A DNA stretch of 31,432 bases from a virus. The stretch spans positions 1 to 31,432 of the IMG/VR virus record IMGVR_UViG_3300010885_011782. One strand, 5' to 3'. Within the stretch, counting starts at the first letter, position 1. Every line of letters begins with the position of its first letter. Below are positions 1 to 8,282 of this stretch, in pieces. The position numbers and the translations under genes are program-made. The notes beneath the pieces were generated by a model. That model saw only the letters and a list, made by a program, of their open reading frames with translations, did not search any database and had not been told where the DNA came from.

Positions 1-1
1 G

Positions 2-211
2 GATGCTTGGTTGGTACTTGCCAACGAAGTATTAATCGCATACAATGCTTGGCAAGCGGCATTGAACTCCAGTGCAGTTACTATCGGTATAGGTGATAAA
101 GGATGGTACTTTACTCCGGATGGCAATTTAACATTCCCAGATGGAACTGTACAAAAGACTGCCGGAGCCAGCAAGGGATTCGCTATTGCAATGTCAGTAG
201 CATTGGGTTAA
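2..211 (+). CDS. Phage structural (tail-fibre-like) protein, C-terminal end only
   Basis: The reading frame is open from the left edge of the window, so this is the last 69 residues of a longer protein whose start is not visible. The piece contains a short motif, GWYFTPDGNLTFPDGTVQ (about residues 35-52 of the visible part). Motifs of this kind recur in tail-fibre and other virion proteins of T4-like phages from aquatic habitats. It ends 27 bases before the next structural gene, which has its own late-promoter-like motif. The structural assignment rests on that motif and on the neighbours. The exact role is unknown. Confidence 0.55.
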   Translation, partial: DAWLVLANEVLIAYNAWQAALNSSAVTIGIGDKGWYFTPDGNLTFPDGTVQKTAGASKGFAIAMSVALG

Positions 212-212
212 C

Positions 213-220
213 CATAAATA
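213..220 (+). promoter_or_regulatory. T4-type late promoter motif (CATAAATA)
   Basis: CATAAATA matches 7 of 8 positions of the T4 late promoter element TATAAATA. It lies 18 bases upstream of the ATG of the structural gene at 239, with no sigma70-like -35 box. It is one of several such motifs placed directly ahead of virion or lysis genes in this window, which supports the call. It would depend on the phage late sigma factor and sliding clamp if it works as in T4. Confidence 0.55.
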
Positions 221-238
221 CATAAAGAGAGCGCAAAC

Positions 239-1024
239 ATGGCAATTAAAACAATCAATATTGGGCAGTACGCAAACGACGGATCTGGCGATGACCTACG
301 TAGTGCATTTACAAAAATTAATTATAATTTTGCGCTTTTAGGCACAGATATCCCTGTTGCAGAAGCAACAAATTTAGCAACACGTACTATTACTGTAACT
401 AATTCAAGTAAAACAGGTAGCGGTCCTTTTAATGTAACATTTACATTTAACCCTCTAACTGTTGCTCCAACTGTGAATCAGTACTACTATATCACAGGCT
501 GTGCGAATACTGCATACAATGGTCATTTTTATTGCACCGGTAGTAATACTGTAAGCATTACATTTACCTATCCAACAGATCCGGGCGTGTTTGCATTAAC
601 TACTCCGGTGTTAATTAGTAACAGTCTTGGTATTTTTAATAATAAAAATACAAATATATTAGAATTTAACAGTATTAAGAGTAGCGATAACAGTATTAAT
701 ATCGTTCCCGGAACTGACGGCACAATCGATTTAAAAAGCGGACTAGGTGTAGTTAACGATACTGCTCCTAGATTAGGCGGAGACTTATTATTGAACGGGC
801 ACGTTATTCGTGGAGACAATAATACAGGAGATGTCCAAGCTACTGTCTACGGTGTAAAGGTCGATGTATTAAATGCAATAGTTGGTTTATTATTACAAAA
901 TACTATATTCACCATTGACATGGGAAGGGTCGTTGGGAATTATACTACAATTAATTTAGACATGAGTTATATTAATTCGCCAATTTCAAATGGATTAGAT
1001 TTTGGTCGATTATCGTCAGTATAA
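239..1024 (+). CDS. Tail-fibre/baseplate-type structural protein
   Basis: A 261-residue protein. Its N-terminus (residues 4-33) carries the pattern INIGxxANDGxGDDLRxAFxKINxNF, which recurs at the start of tail-fibre-like virion proteins of T4-like aquatic phages and probably serves as an attachment or trimerisation segment. The middle is Thr/Asn/Ser-rich and beta-prone. Near residues 178-196 it has DTAPRLGGDLLLNGHVI, a motif common in phage fibre proteins. The start is the ATG directly after a purine-rich leader and a late-type promoter. It belongs to a run with the peroxidase-containing protein and the gene at 5330. Which part of the virion it occupies is inference. Confidence 0.7.
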   Translation: MAIKTINIGQYANDGSGDDLRSAFTKINYNFALLGTDIPVAEATNLATRTITVTNSSKTGSGPFNVTFTFNPLTVAPTVNQYYYITGCANTAYNGHFYCTGSNTVSITFTYPTDPGVFALTTPVLISNSLGIFNNKNTNILEFNSIKSSDNSINIVPGTDGTIDLKSGLGVVNDTAPRLGGDLLLNGHVIRGDNNTGDVQATVYGVKVDVLNAIVGLLLQNTIFTIDMGRVVGNYTTINLDMSYINSPISNGLDFGRLSSV

Positions 1025-1046
1025 TCCAAGCATAACGGATCAATAA

Positions 1047-4000
1047 ATGCTTAATATTTGGACACAGCCGTCAGGATACACTTGGTCAACTAATCAATTT
1101 GGATTTGATAATGGTGCAACCTATTTCGATCAACAACATACAATATTTGATGTTGGCCCTATTGTGGAGCGAATTAGTGTATTGTTACCATTACCTGTTG
1201 TTTTACCTACCGTAATTCCAACAACTGCAAATGCAGTACCATACGACGGTACTGGGCATCATCCTACTGCGCCTTTACGTAACAGTGCAGGATCTCCTTT
1301 CCTCCGATACCCTATAAACAGTTATATAGATAATGTATATGCTATGCGTACTGATTTGCCTAATGCACGTACAGTAAGTAATTTAGTAGTATGGGACCGC
1401 ATCAACGGCGGCGAACAATTTGATCCTTCTGGATACAGTGGATTCATGTATGCATGGGGACAATTTATAACACACGAACTAGAATTTGCTCGCGGCGGCA
1501 CTGTCGATATTAGCGTAACTGTTCCAAGCGACGATACAAATTTAACGCCCGGCAGTCGCATACCAGTTACCCGTAGTGCTGTTGTTTTTAATACTGGAGT
1601 TAATAACGTATTAGCAAATTTTATAAATGACACAACAGGCTGGATTGACGGAACTGTTATCTACGGTTTAGCATATCCTCCAGGAGTTCAACAAGGCTCA
1701 ACGGTGTTTCAGAATCCAGTTAATTTACGAGAAGGTGGAAGAAATGCCACTACTGGTAAATTGTTAACTTCGGGCAGTGGATTGTATGCTCCCGTTGATC
1801 CTGCTACAGGTATGTTTATTTTCGGAGACCCTAGAGGAACAGAAAATCCAGATCTAGCATCCGTACAAACTTTAATGATTCGAGAACATAACTGGCATGT
1901 TGCAAGATTAACTTTGCAAAACCCGGGTTGGAGTGGTGAACAATTATATCAACGTGCCCGTGCATTAGTGATTGCAGAAGAACAAATTATTACATACAAT
2001 GAATGGGTTTCAAAAGTAGTTGGAGCCGGTGCGATTCCGCCGTATACTGGATTTAAATCTAATATAGATGCTACTATAAGAATAGAATTTGCGGCAGCTG
2101 CCATGCGATTTGGGCATAGTATTGTGTCCGGCGCACAAGATAGAATAGACGAACAAGGTAATATTACTGAATCATTAACTTTGGGTCAAGCGTTCTTTTT
2201 AACACCTGCACAATTTGAACGTAATGGCGGCGCTGACGGATTTTTACGTAAGTTAGGTGCAGATATTTCAAACAAATTAGATGTATACATTATTGAAGAT
2301 TTACGTAATTTATTAAATGATCCACCGGCCGCATTAGATTTAGCAACTACTAATATCCAACGTGGGCGTGATTTAGGATTACCTAGCTTAAATCAAATGA
2401 GACAAATATTAGGGTTATCCGCGTATACAAGTTTTGAACAAATAACCACAGACGTTACCATTGCAAACGGATTAAGAGCGGCATACACTAACATAAACGA
2501 TATCGATTTATGGGTAGGAGGTCTGGCGGAAAATCGTGTTAACGGTGCAATGGTTGGGCCTACATTCCGTGCTATTATGATCGATCAGTTTACAAAATTG
2601 CGTGATGGCGATTCGCTATGGTGGGAAAATAAATTATGGAGTCCTGAAGATTTACAATGGATTAAAGGTACTACATTATCTGACATAATTTTACGCAATA
2701 CTAATACCCAGGCCATGCAAGCAGATGCATTTGTAGCCGTAGAAAGAGCAGATCTTTATAACGGAACTGTTCCAACTATATCAGCTAGAACATATCCTTC
2801 TGCATTAGGCGTTCCACCTGCACCAACTAACCCAATAACATTCTCAATAATCTCTGGTGCATTACCTCCAGGATTGGCGGTTGTTGGCAATACCATAAAA
2901 GGTATACCATACGGAGTTGTACGAGATACTACATACACATTTTGTATACGTGCTAGCGACGGGAAAGACATTGCTGACAGAACATTTAAGATTAAAGTTG
3001 CCACCGGTGGGCCGCCGGAATGGCAAACGGCTGGAGGATTATTACCAGTAGGTACAAATAATCAAAGGTACATACTAAACAATAGTTTTATTAATTATTC
3101 AATAGTTGCTAAAGATTTAGATAATCTGCCAGTTACATACTATATTGCCAGCGGTGATGGCGATCTTCCGCCCGGTGTAACATTAACTCCAACCGGTACA
3201 TTAACTGGATTTGTAAATCCAGTATTGGCTATAACACAAGCTGTAACTGGCGTCGGAGCATTTGACCAAGATTTATATGATAGTGGTTTTTATGATTTTG
3301 CTAGCAGACCTACTAACGGTTATGATTCATACATATATGATCAGCAAACTTTTGATTTTAGTACTCCAACATTGCCGCCAAAAAGTATTAATCAAAGATA
3401 CGAATTTATTGTTACTGCGGTATCAGGTAACAAAATAACTAAAAGAATGTTTGGTATTTTTGTGGTAAGTCCTGAATTATTAACTGCGGACGATGCGGCT
3501 ATTTCCGATGATACCACAGTATTCACCGCAGACGTTACACCACTTGAAGCACCGTTATTTGTTAATGATAGAAATTTAGGTATTGTTAGAGCCAATAATT
3601 ATATCACTCTTGAAATTAGCACATTTACAAGTAGTACAACTGTTAATCCCACTTTTAGTATTTTAAACTCTGCTCCCGCATGGATTGCATTTACGCAGTA
3701 TACGATCGATACCGCTGTTACATATTTTGGATCAATTTATATATGTACTACTGCTCATAAATCATCCGGTACCTTTAATGCAATAATTAACAATATCACG
3801 TATTGGGTTAAACAAGCGTTGCCTCCCGGGTTGGCATTTTCTCCGGTAGGATCGATTGTATACTTGGCAGGATTTATTCCCTTCCAAACTAATATTAGTA
3901 AAACATACACCTTCACTATACTTGGAACTAGAGTTGGCGAAGATGTTCAACCAGCAGTTACTAAAAAAGTGTTTACAGTAACAGTTATTGGAGAAATTAA

Positions 4001-5333
4001 TAATACTATTTCGTGGATCACCGGGCCTAACTTAGGTGAGATTCCAGCAAACTATAATAGTAATTTAAATGTACAAGCTACTGCTCAAGATTCAAGTGTG
4101 ATATTAATTTATAGTTTAGCAAGCCAACCATCAGAAATTGGACTACCTCCGGGATTAAGTCTAGATGTCACTGGAGAAATTACTGGAAAAGTTAATCAAT
4201 TTGGTGTTGCAAATATTTCAAGAATAACTACTTTTGAAAACGGTAATTGGTATTTGGATAGGCATTTTACCACAATTGACGTTAACCATCAATATGACAT
4301 TATTGGAAAAAGAGGTTTAATATTATTTGATCAAGACACAGGTTTTAATATTGACCGTGGTACTACTACATTTGATAGGATTTATAAATTTACAATTCAA
4401 GTAACTGACCAGTACGGGTATGCTATAAGCAAGCAACAATTCCAATTAAAAGTAAGTACTCCTAATCAGATATTGTACTCTAATATTAGAACACAACCAT
4501 ATTTAAAACCTACGCAACGTAGTTTATGGACTACATTTATTAACGATCCTACTATATTTTCAATTAACAGTATATATAGACCAGCTGATCCAAATTTTGG
4601 AACCAGAACAGATTTAGGTATGCTGGTATATGCTGGTATTGAAACCAAACAAGCGGCGGCTTATGTTGGGGCGATGGGGTTAAACCACAAAAATAAAAGA
4701 TTCCGTTTTGGATCTATAAAAAAAGCTGTGGCTAAAATAAACAATATAACTGCTTACGAAGTAATTTACGTAGAAATGATGGACCCATTAGAAGCTAACG
4801 GAAATGCGTTGCCAAATACTATCAAGTATAATACATCGCGCAGTTTAAAAACTACAGCAGATATTAGTAACGCCATATTAGTCGGCGCTGTAGGGAATAA
4901 CATTGCCGAGCTTGATGCTAATATTGCAACCATGAATCTTGCAGAATCTTGGTTAGACCGCCCTATTGATAATGTTACTGTAGATAGTAATGCGTTTCAC
5001 GTAAGTGACACAACTACGAACACATTCTACCCTAGCAGTATTACCAATTGGCAACGCAATATTGAAAACGTAGGCTTGGCAGAACGTAACTATTTGCCCG
5101 TTTGGATGCGTACAATCCAGCCAGGCGAAAAACAACAACTAGGATTTAAATTGGCTGTTCCGCTATGTTACTGTAAACCAGGCACAGCTGACAGCATAAT
5201 TTTAAACATAAAACACAGCGGTTTTGACTTTAGAACACTGGATTATACAGTGGACCGCTACATAATAGATTCTGTGGACGGATATTCAAACGATAAATAT
5301 CTAGTGTTCAGAAACGATAGGATAACCGTATGA
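1047..5333 (+). CDS. Giant virion-type protein with animal haem peroxidase domain and He_PIG-like repeats
   Basis: 1428 residues. Residues of about 65-580 match the animal haem peroxidase family (myeloperoxidase/peroxidasin type). Visible hallmarks are the distal-histidine motif WGQFITHELEF with H143, the catalytic GDPRGTENPDL segment with R263 and E266, the REHN helix after it, the proximal-histidine motif RFGHSIV with H357, and NIQRGRDLGLPS with N436. The Asp that forms a haem ester in mammalian enzymes is Thr here (T142), so covalent haem attachment at that point is not expected. About four putative Ig/cadherin-like (He_PIG) modules follow, with LPPGL cores near residues 606, 705, 924 and 1030, then a unique C-terminus. 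No signal peptide is visible. It sits between fibre-like genes and overlaps the next one by 4 bases, so it is probably a virion component. The peroxidase call is strong. Enzymatic activity, and how haem would be acquired, are unknown. Confidence 0.88.
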   Translation: MLNIWTQPSGYTWSTNQFGFDNGATYFDQQHTIFDVGPIVERISVLLPLPVVLPTVIPTTANAVPYDGTGHHPTAPLRNSAGSPFLRYPINSYIDNVYAMRTDLPNARTVSNLVVWDRINGGEQFDPSGYSGFMYAWGQFITHELEFARGGTVDISVTVPSDDTNLTPGSRIPVTRSAVVFNTGVNNVLANFINDTTGWIDGTVIYGLAYPPGVQQGSTVFQNPVNLREGGRNATTGKLLTSGSGLYAPVDPATGMFIFGDPRGTENPDLASVQTLMIREHNWHVARLTLQNPGWSGEQLYQRARALVIAEEQIITYNEWVSKVVGAGAIPPYTGFKSNIDATIRIEFAAAAMRFGHSIVSGAQDRIDEQGNITESLTLGQAFFLTPAQFERNGGADGFLRKLGADISNKLDVYIIEDLRNLLNDPPAALDLATTNIQRGRDLGLPSLNQMRQILGLSAYTSFEQITTDVTIANGLRAAYTNINDIDLWVGGLAENRVNGAMVGPTFRAIMIDQFTKLRDGDSLWWENKLWSPEDLQWIKGTTLSDIILRNTNTQAMQADAFVAVERADLYNGTVPTISARTYPSALGVPPAPTNPITFSIISGALPPGLAVVGNTIKGIPYGVVRDTTYTFCIRASDGKDIADRTFKIKVATGGPPEWQTAGGLLPVGTNNQRYILNNSFINYSIVAKDLDNLPVTYYIASGDGDLPPGVTLTPTGTLTGFVNPVLAITQAVTGVGAFDQDLYDSGFYDFASRPTNGYDSYIYDQQTFDFSTPTLPPKSINQRYEFIVTAVSGNKITKRMFGIFVVSPELLTADDAAISDDTTVFTADVTPLEAPLFVNDRNLGIVRANNYITLEISTFTSSTTVNPTFSILNSAPAWIAFTQYTIDTAVTYFGSIYICTTAHKSSGTFNAIINNITYWVKQALPPGLAFSPVGSIVYLAGFIPFQTNISKTYTFTILGTRVGEDVQPAVTKKVFTVTVIGEINNTISWITGPNLGEIPANYNSNLNVQATAQDSSVILIYSLASQPSEIGLPPGLSLDVTGEITGKVNQFGVANISRITTFENGNWYLDRHFTTIDVNHQYDIIGKRGLILFDQDTGFNIDRGTTTFDRIYKFTIQVTDQYGYAISKQQFQLKVSTPNQILYSNIRTQPYLKPTQRSLWTTFINDPTIFSINSIYRPADPNFGTRTDLGMLVYAGIETKQAAAYVGAMGLNHKNKRFRFGSIKKAVAKINNITAYEVIYVEMMDPLEANGNALPNTIKYNTSRSLKTTADISNAILVGAVGNNIAELDANIATMNLAESWLDRPIDNVTVDSNAFHVSDTTTNTFYPSSITNWQRNIENVGLAERNYLPVWMRTIQPGEKQQLGFKLAVPLCYCKPGTADSIILNIKHSGFDFRTLDYTVDRYIIDSVDGYSNDKYLVFRNDRITV

Positions 5334-6649
5334 CAAACCCAACATCAAGTTTAATTAATTTTGGCTCAATTGACGCCACTTACCCTGTTGCAGGGCAAGA
5401 TAATAATAGCCAAGGATTTAGAGATAATTTCGGAGCTATCAAATCAGGTCTAGGACAAGCTAGTACTGAGATCACTGCTTTGCAACAAAATTCCGCATTT
5501 TTAAATGCTAGTAATAATTTTGGTGGAAACACAATTACTAATGCAATTTTTAATCAATTTTACGGAACGTTTACATCGCTAGGTACAGTTAGTACTAATC
5601 AAGACATTAATTTACAAATAGGCCCTGTACAATCGGTATACCTATCAAATAATGTTACATTAACATTTAGAAATTGGCCAGCAAGCGGTTCTTATGGCAT
5701 GGTTCGAGTTTTTGTATTCAGCGATGGTAGCGGAGTTCGTCAACCAGCTTTTGCAACTGCCGCAGGCACAACTCTTAGATACGATACAGCCTTTCCAACA
5801 TTACCTAATTCAGTAACACCTGGAATTGTAGTGGGCGGAGAAAAAGTATCTAGCGTTACAGTATCAAATCCAGGTTCTGGTTATACAAGTGGTGTAGCTG
5901 TTGGATTTAGTGGCGGTAGTCAACAGGCAACTGGATCAACTGCAACTGCAACTGCAAATTATAAAGTTGTTAGTGCAACAGTTATCGGTGGATACCCTGG
6001 AAATGCTTATGCTGTTAACGACACTATTACAATTAATGCCAACACCAATGTGGTATTAAGCGTTTCAAGTTTAAATTTAACATTTACCGCAAATACAACG
6101 AACGGTAATGCATCGTTAACTAATATTTCAAATATATTAAATTTAGGAGCTGGCGTTGCAGTCAGTGGAACTGGTATTCCAGCTAACGTAGAAGTTAGTT
6201 CTGCAGGAGTACAAGGTTCAGTAGGTAGTTACTATATTAATTTAGTATCTGGCGCTGACCATACTACCCCAGTAAACTGTACAGCTACTAATACTGCAAC
6301 CACAGTAACTTATGTAAGTTCAACTGGACCTATCGGTACATTAACTGTTACTAACGGCGGAACATTTAGTTCTCCTATCGTCGGGTCTTATGATACTAGT
6401 GCTATTATTGGAGTAGGTTACGGTGCTCGTTTAGTACTAAGTTTTGGTATTAATGTTGTTACTGTTACATACGGTGGCAATGGTTATACAGCAACTCCGG
6501 CGGTTACATTCACAGGTGGCGGCGGCACAAATACTGTAGCAAGTGCTTCAATTACCACAGGCACTACTAATAATCCAAAAGTTATCGAAGCATCTAGTTA
6601 CGACGGCGGTACTACTGTCTACATGCGTTTTATCGGCGAGTATGATTAA
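5330..6649 (+). CDS. Tail-fibre-like structural protein with Gly-rich beta repeats
   Basis: 439 residues, starting at an ATGA overlap with the peroxidase gene. The N-terminal 70 residues (NxxxxLINFGSIDATYPV, then a helix with FRDNF) are typical of virion proteins in T4-like aquatic phages and resemble in layout the N-terminus of the protein at 239. The remainder is Ser/Thr/Gly-rich and low in charge. It has repeats built around GSGYT/GNGYT followed by a short beta strand and a Gly-rich stretch (near residues 183-210 and 380-415). Such repeats are common in fibre tips and adhesins. Close coupling to the upstream gene suggests the two products are made together, perhaps as parts of one appendage. 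The receptor, if it binds one, is unknown. Confidence 0.7.
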   Translation: MTNPTSSLINFGSIDATYPVAGQDNNSQGFRDNFGAIKSGLGQASTEITALQQNSAFLNASNNFGGNTITNAIFNQFYGTFTSLGTVSTNQDINLQIGPVQSVYLSNNVTLTFRNWPASGSYGMVRVFVFSDGSGVRQPAFATAAGTTLRYDTAFPTLPNSVTPGIVVGGEKVSSVTVSNPGSGYTSGVAVGFSGGSQQATGSTATATANYKVVSATVIGGYPGNAYAVNDTITINANTNVVLSVSSLNLTFTANTTNGNASLTNISNILNLGAGVAVSGTGIPANVEVSSAGVQGSVGSYYINLVSGADHTTPVNCTATNTATTVTYVSSTGPIGTLTVTNGGTFSSPIVGSYDTSAIIGVGYGARLVLSFGINVVTVTYGGNGYTATPAVTFTGGGGTNTVASASITTGTTNNPKVIEASSYDGGTTVYMRFIGEYD

Positions 6650-6879
6650 TGCATCCATTAGTTACTAATTTGTCCGATCTTAAAGATTCCGAGCTATATG
6701 CTCGGATACATGATCTTACCAAAAAGTACTATATGACTAGAAATCCAGATTTACAATGGCAAATGGCTGGCGTGTTAGACGACCTAAGGTTAGAAGCTAG
6801 GACTCGTGCGGCACGTCAGACAGCCGAAATACAAAAATCGAACAATCAAAGCCTTGACAGTTTAATTAAACTCAGTTAA
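6649..6879 (+). CDS. Small conserved phage protein of unknown function
   Basis: 76 residues, starting at the A of the TAATG junction with the preceding stop codon, so it is likely translationally coupled. The sequence is mostly helical and charged, with a central segment LTKKYYMTRNPDLQWQMAGV. Similar short proteins with this segment occur in T4-like phages of aquatic bacteria, and I know of no assigned role. No membrane segment, signal peptide or catalytic motif is visible. Position at the end of the structural operon makes an assembly role possible, but that is a guess. Confidence 0.6.
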   Translation: MHPLVTNLSDLKDSELYARIHDLTKKYYMTRNPDLQWQMAGVLDDLRLEARTRAARQTAEIQKSNNQSLDSLIKLS

Positions 6880-6889
6880 ACTATAGGCT

Positions 6890-7402
6890 ATGCGCCTAGA
6901 CAAGTATTCCAATCCTGTATTCAACGAACAAGATCTTTTTGATTCCTTATATAAAGGTTATCAATTTTTAGTATCAGATACATTAATAGTTGAAAATCGT
7001 TCGGAAAATATCACACACTTAGAAGCACAACTTGGTTTTAAATTCTTAGAACCGTATGAAACTCATTACGAAATCAACGATTACGATCTAGCTTGCCAAT
7101 CTAATTGGAACATGCCTGATGAGTACAAAACATTAGATATTGAAGCATGGATCTGGGAACAAACTCCGCCTTGGGATCCCCAACATACTAGGGTATCCGA
7201 AGAATTGGCGGCTTTTAAAGAACGCAACATGATAGATTTATTACGTTGGTTAAAGTATTTTGTCGACACTTGTAGAGCTAACAACATAGTATGGGGTGTA
7301 GGCAGAGGTTCAAGTGTGGCCAGCTATATATTGTATTTGATAGGTGTACACAAAATTGACAGTATACAATATAATTTAGACTGGCAGGAATTCCTGAGAT
7401 AA
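6890..7402 (+). CDS. Stand-alone fragment resembling DNA polymerase III alpha subunit (DnaE)
   Basis: 170 residues. The last 65 or so align well by eye with the start of the DnaE palm. A helix (WLKYFVDTCRANNI) leads into GVGRGSSVASYILYLIG, matching the GPGRGSGAGSLVAYALG nucleotide-binding loop of bacterial PolIII. Then comes SIQYNLDWQEFL, matching DPLxFDLLFERFL. The frame stops exactly where DnaE continues with the catalytic Asp motif PDFDxD, so none of the three catalytic aspartates is present. The first 100 residues are unfamiliar. It therefore cannot be a polymerase by itself. It could be a trimmed relic, a nucleotide-binding regulator, or a decoy subunit. It is flanked by small genes and precedes a GroES-like gene. 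Homology is fairly confident; function is unknown. Confidence 0.65.
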   Translation: MRLDKYSNPVFNEQDLFDSLYKGYQFLVSDTLIVENRSENITHLEAQLGFKFLEPYETHYEINDYDLACQSNWNMPDEYKTLDIEAWIWEQTPPWDPQHTRVSEELAAFKERNMIDLLRWLKYFVDTCRANNIVWGVGRGSSVASYILYLIGVHKIDSIQYNLDWQEFLR

Positions 7403-7429
7403 GTACTAATATAATCCAAGGAGATTTAT

Positions 7430-7648
7430 ATGGCAAATAACACAACAAGACAAGTATATCGAACCATGCAAGGCAAGGAAATCGATATGGGCAAACTTAT
7501 TGCTCAAAATGAAATGAGTGTTGCTGTCGGCAATATGAAAGTAAATGCTCGCGGTGATCAATTAGGCGCCGGTGGGCAAATTATTAAGACCAGAGAACAA
7601 CTTGCCGCAGAACGGGAAAAATCGAACGATTCAACAGGTGGCGTATGA
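7430..7648 (+). CDS. Small conserved phage protein of unknown function
   Basis: 72 residues preceded by a strong AAGGAG ribosome-binding site 8 bases before the ATG. It has the pattern YRTMQGKEIDMGKLIAQNE followed by VGNMKVNARGDQLGAGGQI. To my knowledge this is a conserved family in T4-like phages of marine bacteria, with no assigned activity. It is basic to neutral, without membrane segments or cysteines. It overlaps the GroES-like gene by 4 bases (ATGA), and the tight linkage suggests coordinated expression with the co-chaperonin. Confidence 0.65.
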   Translation: MANNTTRQVYRTMQGKEIDMGKLIAQNEMSVAVGNMKVNARGDQLGAGGQIIKTREQLAAEREKSNDSTGGV

Positions 7649-8058
7649 GTGTAGTAAAAGGTAATTTAAAACCAATCAAAGACAATATCCTAATTACGGA
7701 TATGAACTTTGAAGAACAACGTACTGCTAGCGGCATTGTTGTACTAAGTGACGACGGTAAAAGTGAAGGAATTAAACCACGCTGGGGTCGCGTTTGGGCT
7801 ATCGGGCCAGATCAGCATGATGTTGAGATCGGAGATTGGATTTTAATTGAGCACGGCCGTTGGACACGTTCAGCGCAAATCGAAAGAGAAGATGGCGAAA
7901 TTATAAAAATTCGCCGGGTAGATACAAAGTGTATTATGATGAAATCCAAAGAAGCCCCTCCAAGTGAAATTACAGTAGGTATTACTTCAGCGCAACACGG
8001 ATCTGTTTACGATCCTAGCGATTTTACAGCACCAATGTACGAAGGCCAAAGAGGGTAG
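7645..8058 (+). CDS. groES: GroES/gp31-like co-chaperonin
   Basis: 137 residues, of which about 6-100 fit the Cpn10 (GroES) beta-barrel pattern. It opens with LKPIKDNILI, has a segment at the mobile-loop position with TASGIVVLSDDGKSEG, then GRVWAIGP, then the GDWILIEHG strand, and ends with an IRRVDTKCIMM strand. T4 encodes the analogous gp31, which replaces host GroES so that GroEL can fold the major capsid protein. This protein is longer than host GroES (about 97 residues) because of a C-terminal tail of about 35 residues. Start and spacing are set by the ATGA overlap with the upstream small gene. An intrinsic terminator follows directly. Fold assignment is fairly sure; partnership with host GroEL is inference. 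Confidence 0.75.
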   Translation: MSVVKGNLKPIKDNILITDMNFEEQRTASGIVVLSDDGKSEGIKPRWGRVWAIGPDQHDVEIGDWILIEHGRWTRSAQIEREDGEIIKIRRVDTKCIMMKSKEAPPSEITVGITSAQHGSVYDPSDFTAPMYEGQRG

Positions 8059-8076
8059 TAATAATACTTTTTGAGC

Positions 8077-8106
8077 AATAGGGCTATTGACTAGCCCTAT
8101 TTTTTT
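8077..8106 (+). terminator. Intrinsic terminator after the GroES-like gene
   Basis: A perfect 10-bp stem (AATAGGGCTA paired with TAGCCCTATT), a 5-base loop TTGAC, then a run of T residues to 8106. It closes the operon ending with the co-chaperonin. Its loop doubles as the -35 box of the next promoter. Confidence 0.9.
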
Positions 8107-8115
8107 CTATATAAT
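8087..8115 (+). promoter_or_regulatory. Sigma70-type early promoter nested in the terminator
   Basis: TTGACT at 8087-8092 and TATAAT at 8110-8115 are separated by exactly 17 bases, giving 11 of 12 consensus matches. The -35 hexamer occupies the loop of the preceding terminator and the -10 follows its T tract. A start near 8122 would give a short leader with AAGGA ahead of the ATG at 8135. It would drive the two small genes, the clamp loader and dCMP deaminase using host RNA polymerase. Confidence 0.82.
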
Positions 8116-8134
8116 AAACAAAAGGATCTCTCAT

Positions 8135-8275
8135 ATGTTTATACTAACCGCAATCTTAACCCTAGTATCAGTTTACTTTGCCAAACGCGAATACGAAAAT
8201 TATCGAATGGGCTGGGCTATGTTTTGGGCCAGTTTAGTTGGCTATGATTTACATTCTTTACTTAACTACCTATAA
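8135..8275 (+). CDS. Small putative membrane protein
   Basis: 46 residues. I chose the ATG at 8135 because it has an AAAGGAT ribosome-binding site 6-7 bases upstream and lies just downstream of the predicted start of transcription. An upstream in-frame non-ATG start at 8087 would lie inside the promoter. Residues 2-15 are hydrophobic, a charged stretch (AKREYENYR) follows, and a second weaker hydrophobic segment spans residues 25-37. It is the first gene of an early operon, a place where phages often put small host-takeover or membrane proteins. No family is recognised. Confidence 0.55.
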   Translation: MFILTAILTLVSVYFAKREYENYRMGWAMFWASLVGYDLHSLLNYL

Positions 8276-8282
8276 GGATAAT

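Noticed and set aside
7410-7415. TATAAT ahead of the small gene at 7430
   Set aside because: No -35 hexamer at 16-18 bases upstream and no extended -10. AT-rich chance match.
8087-8134. Longer version of the small protein at 8135 starting at a non-ATG codon at 8087
   Set aside because: It would begin inside the terminator and promoter, upstream of the predicted transcript start. The ATG at 8135 has a proper ribosome site.
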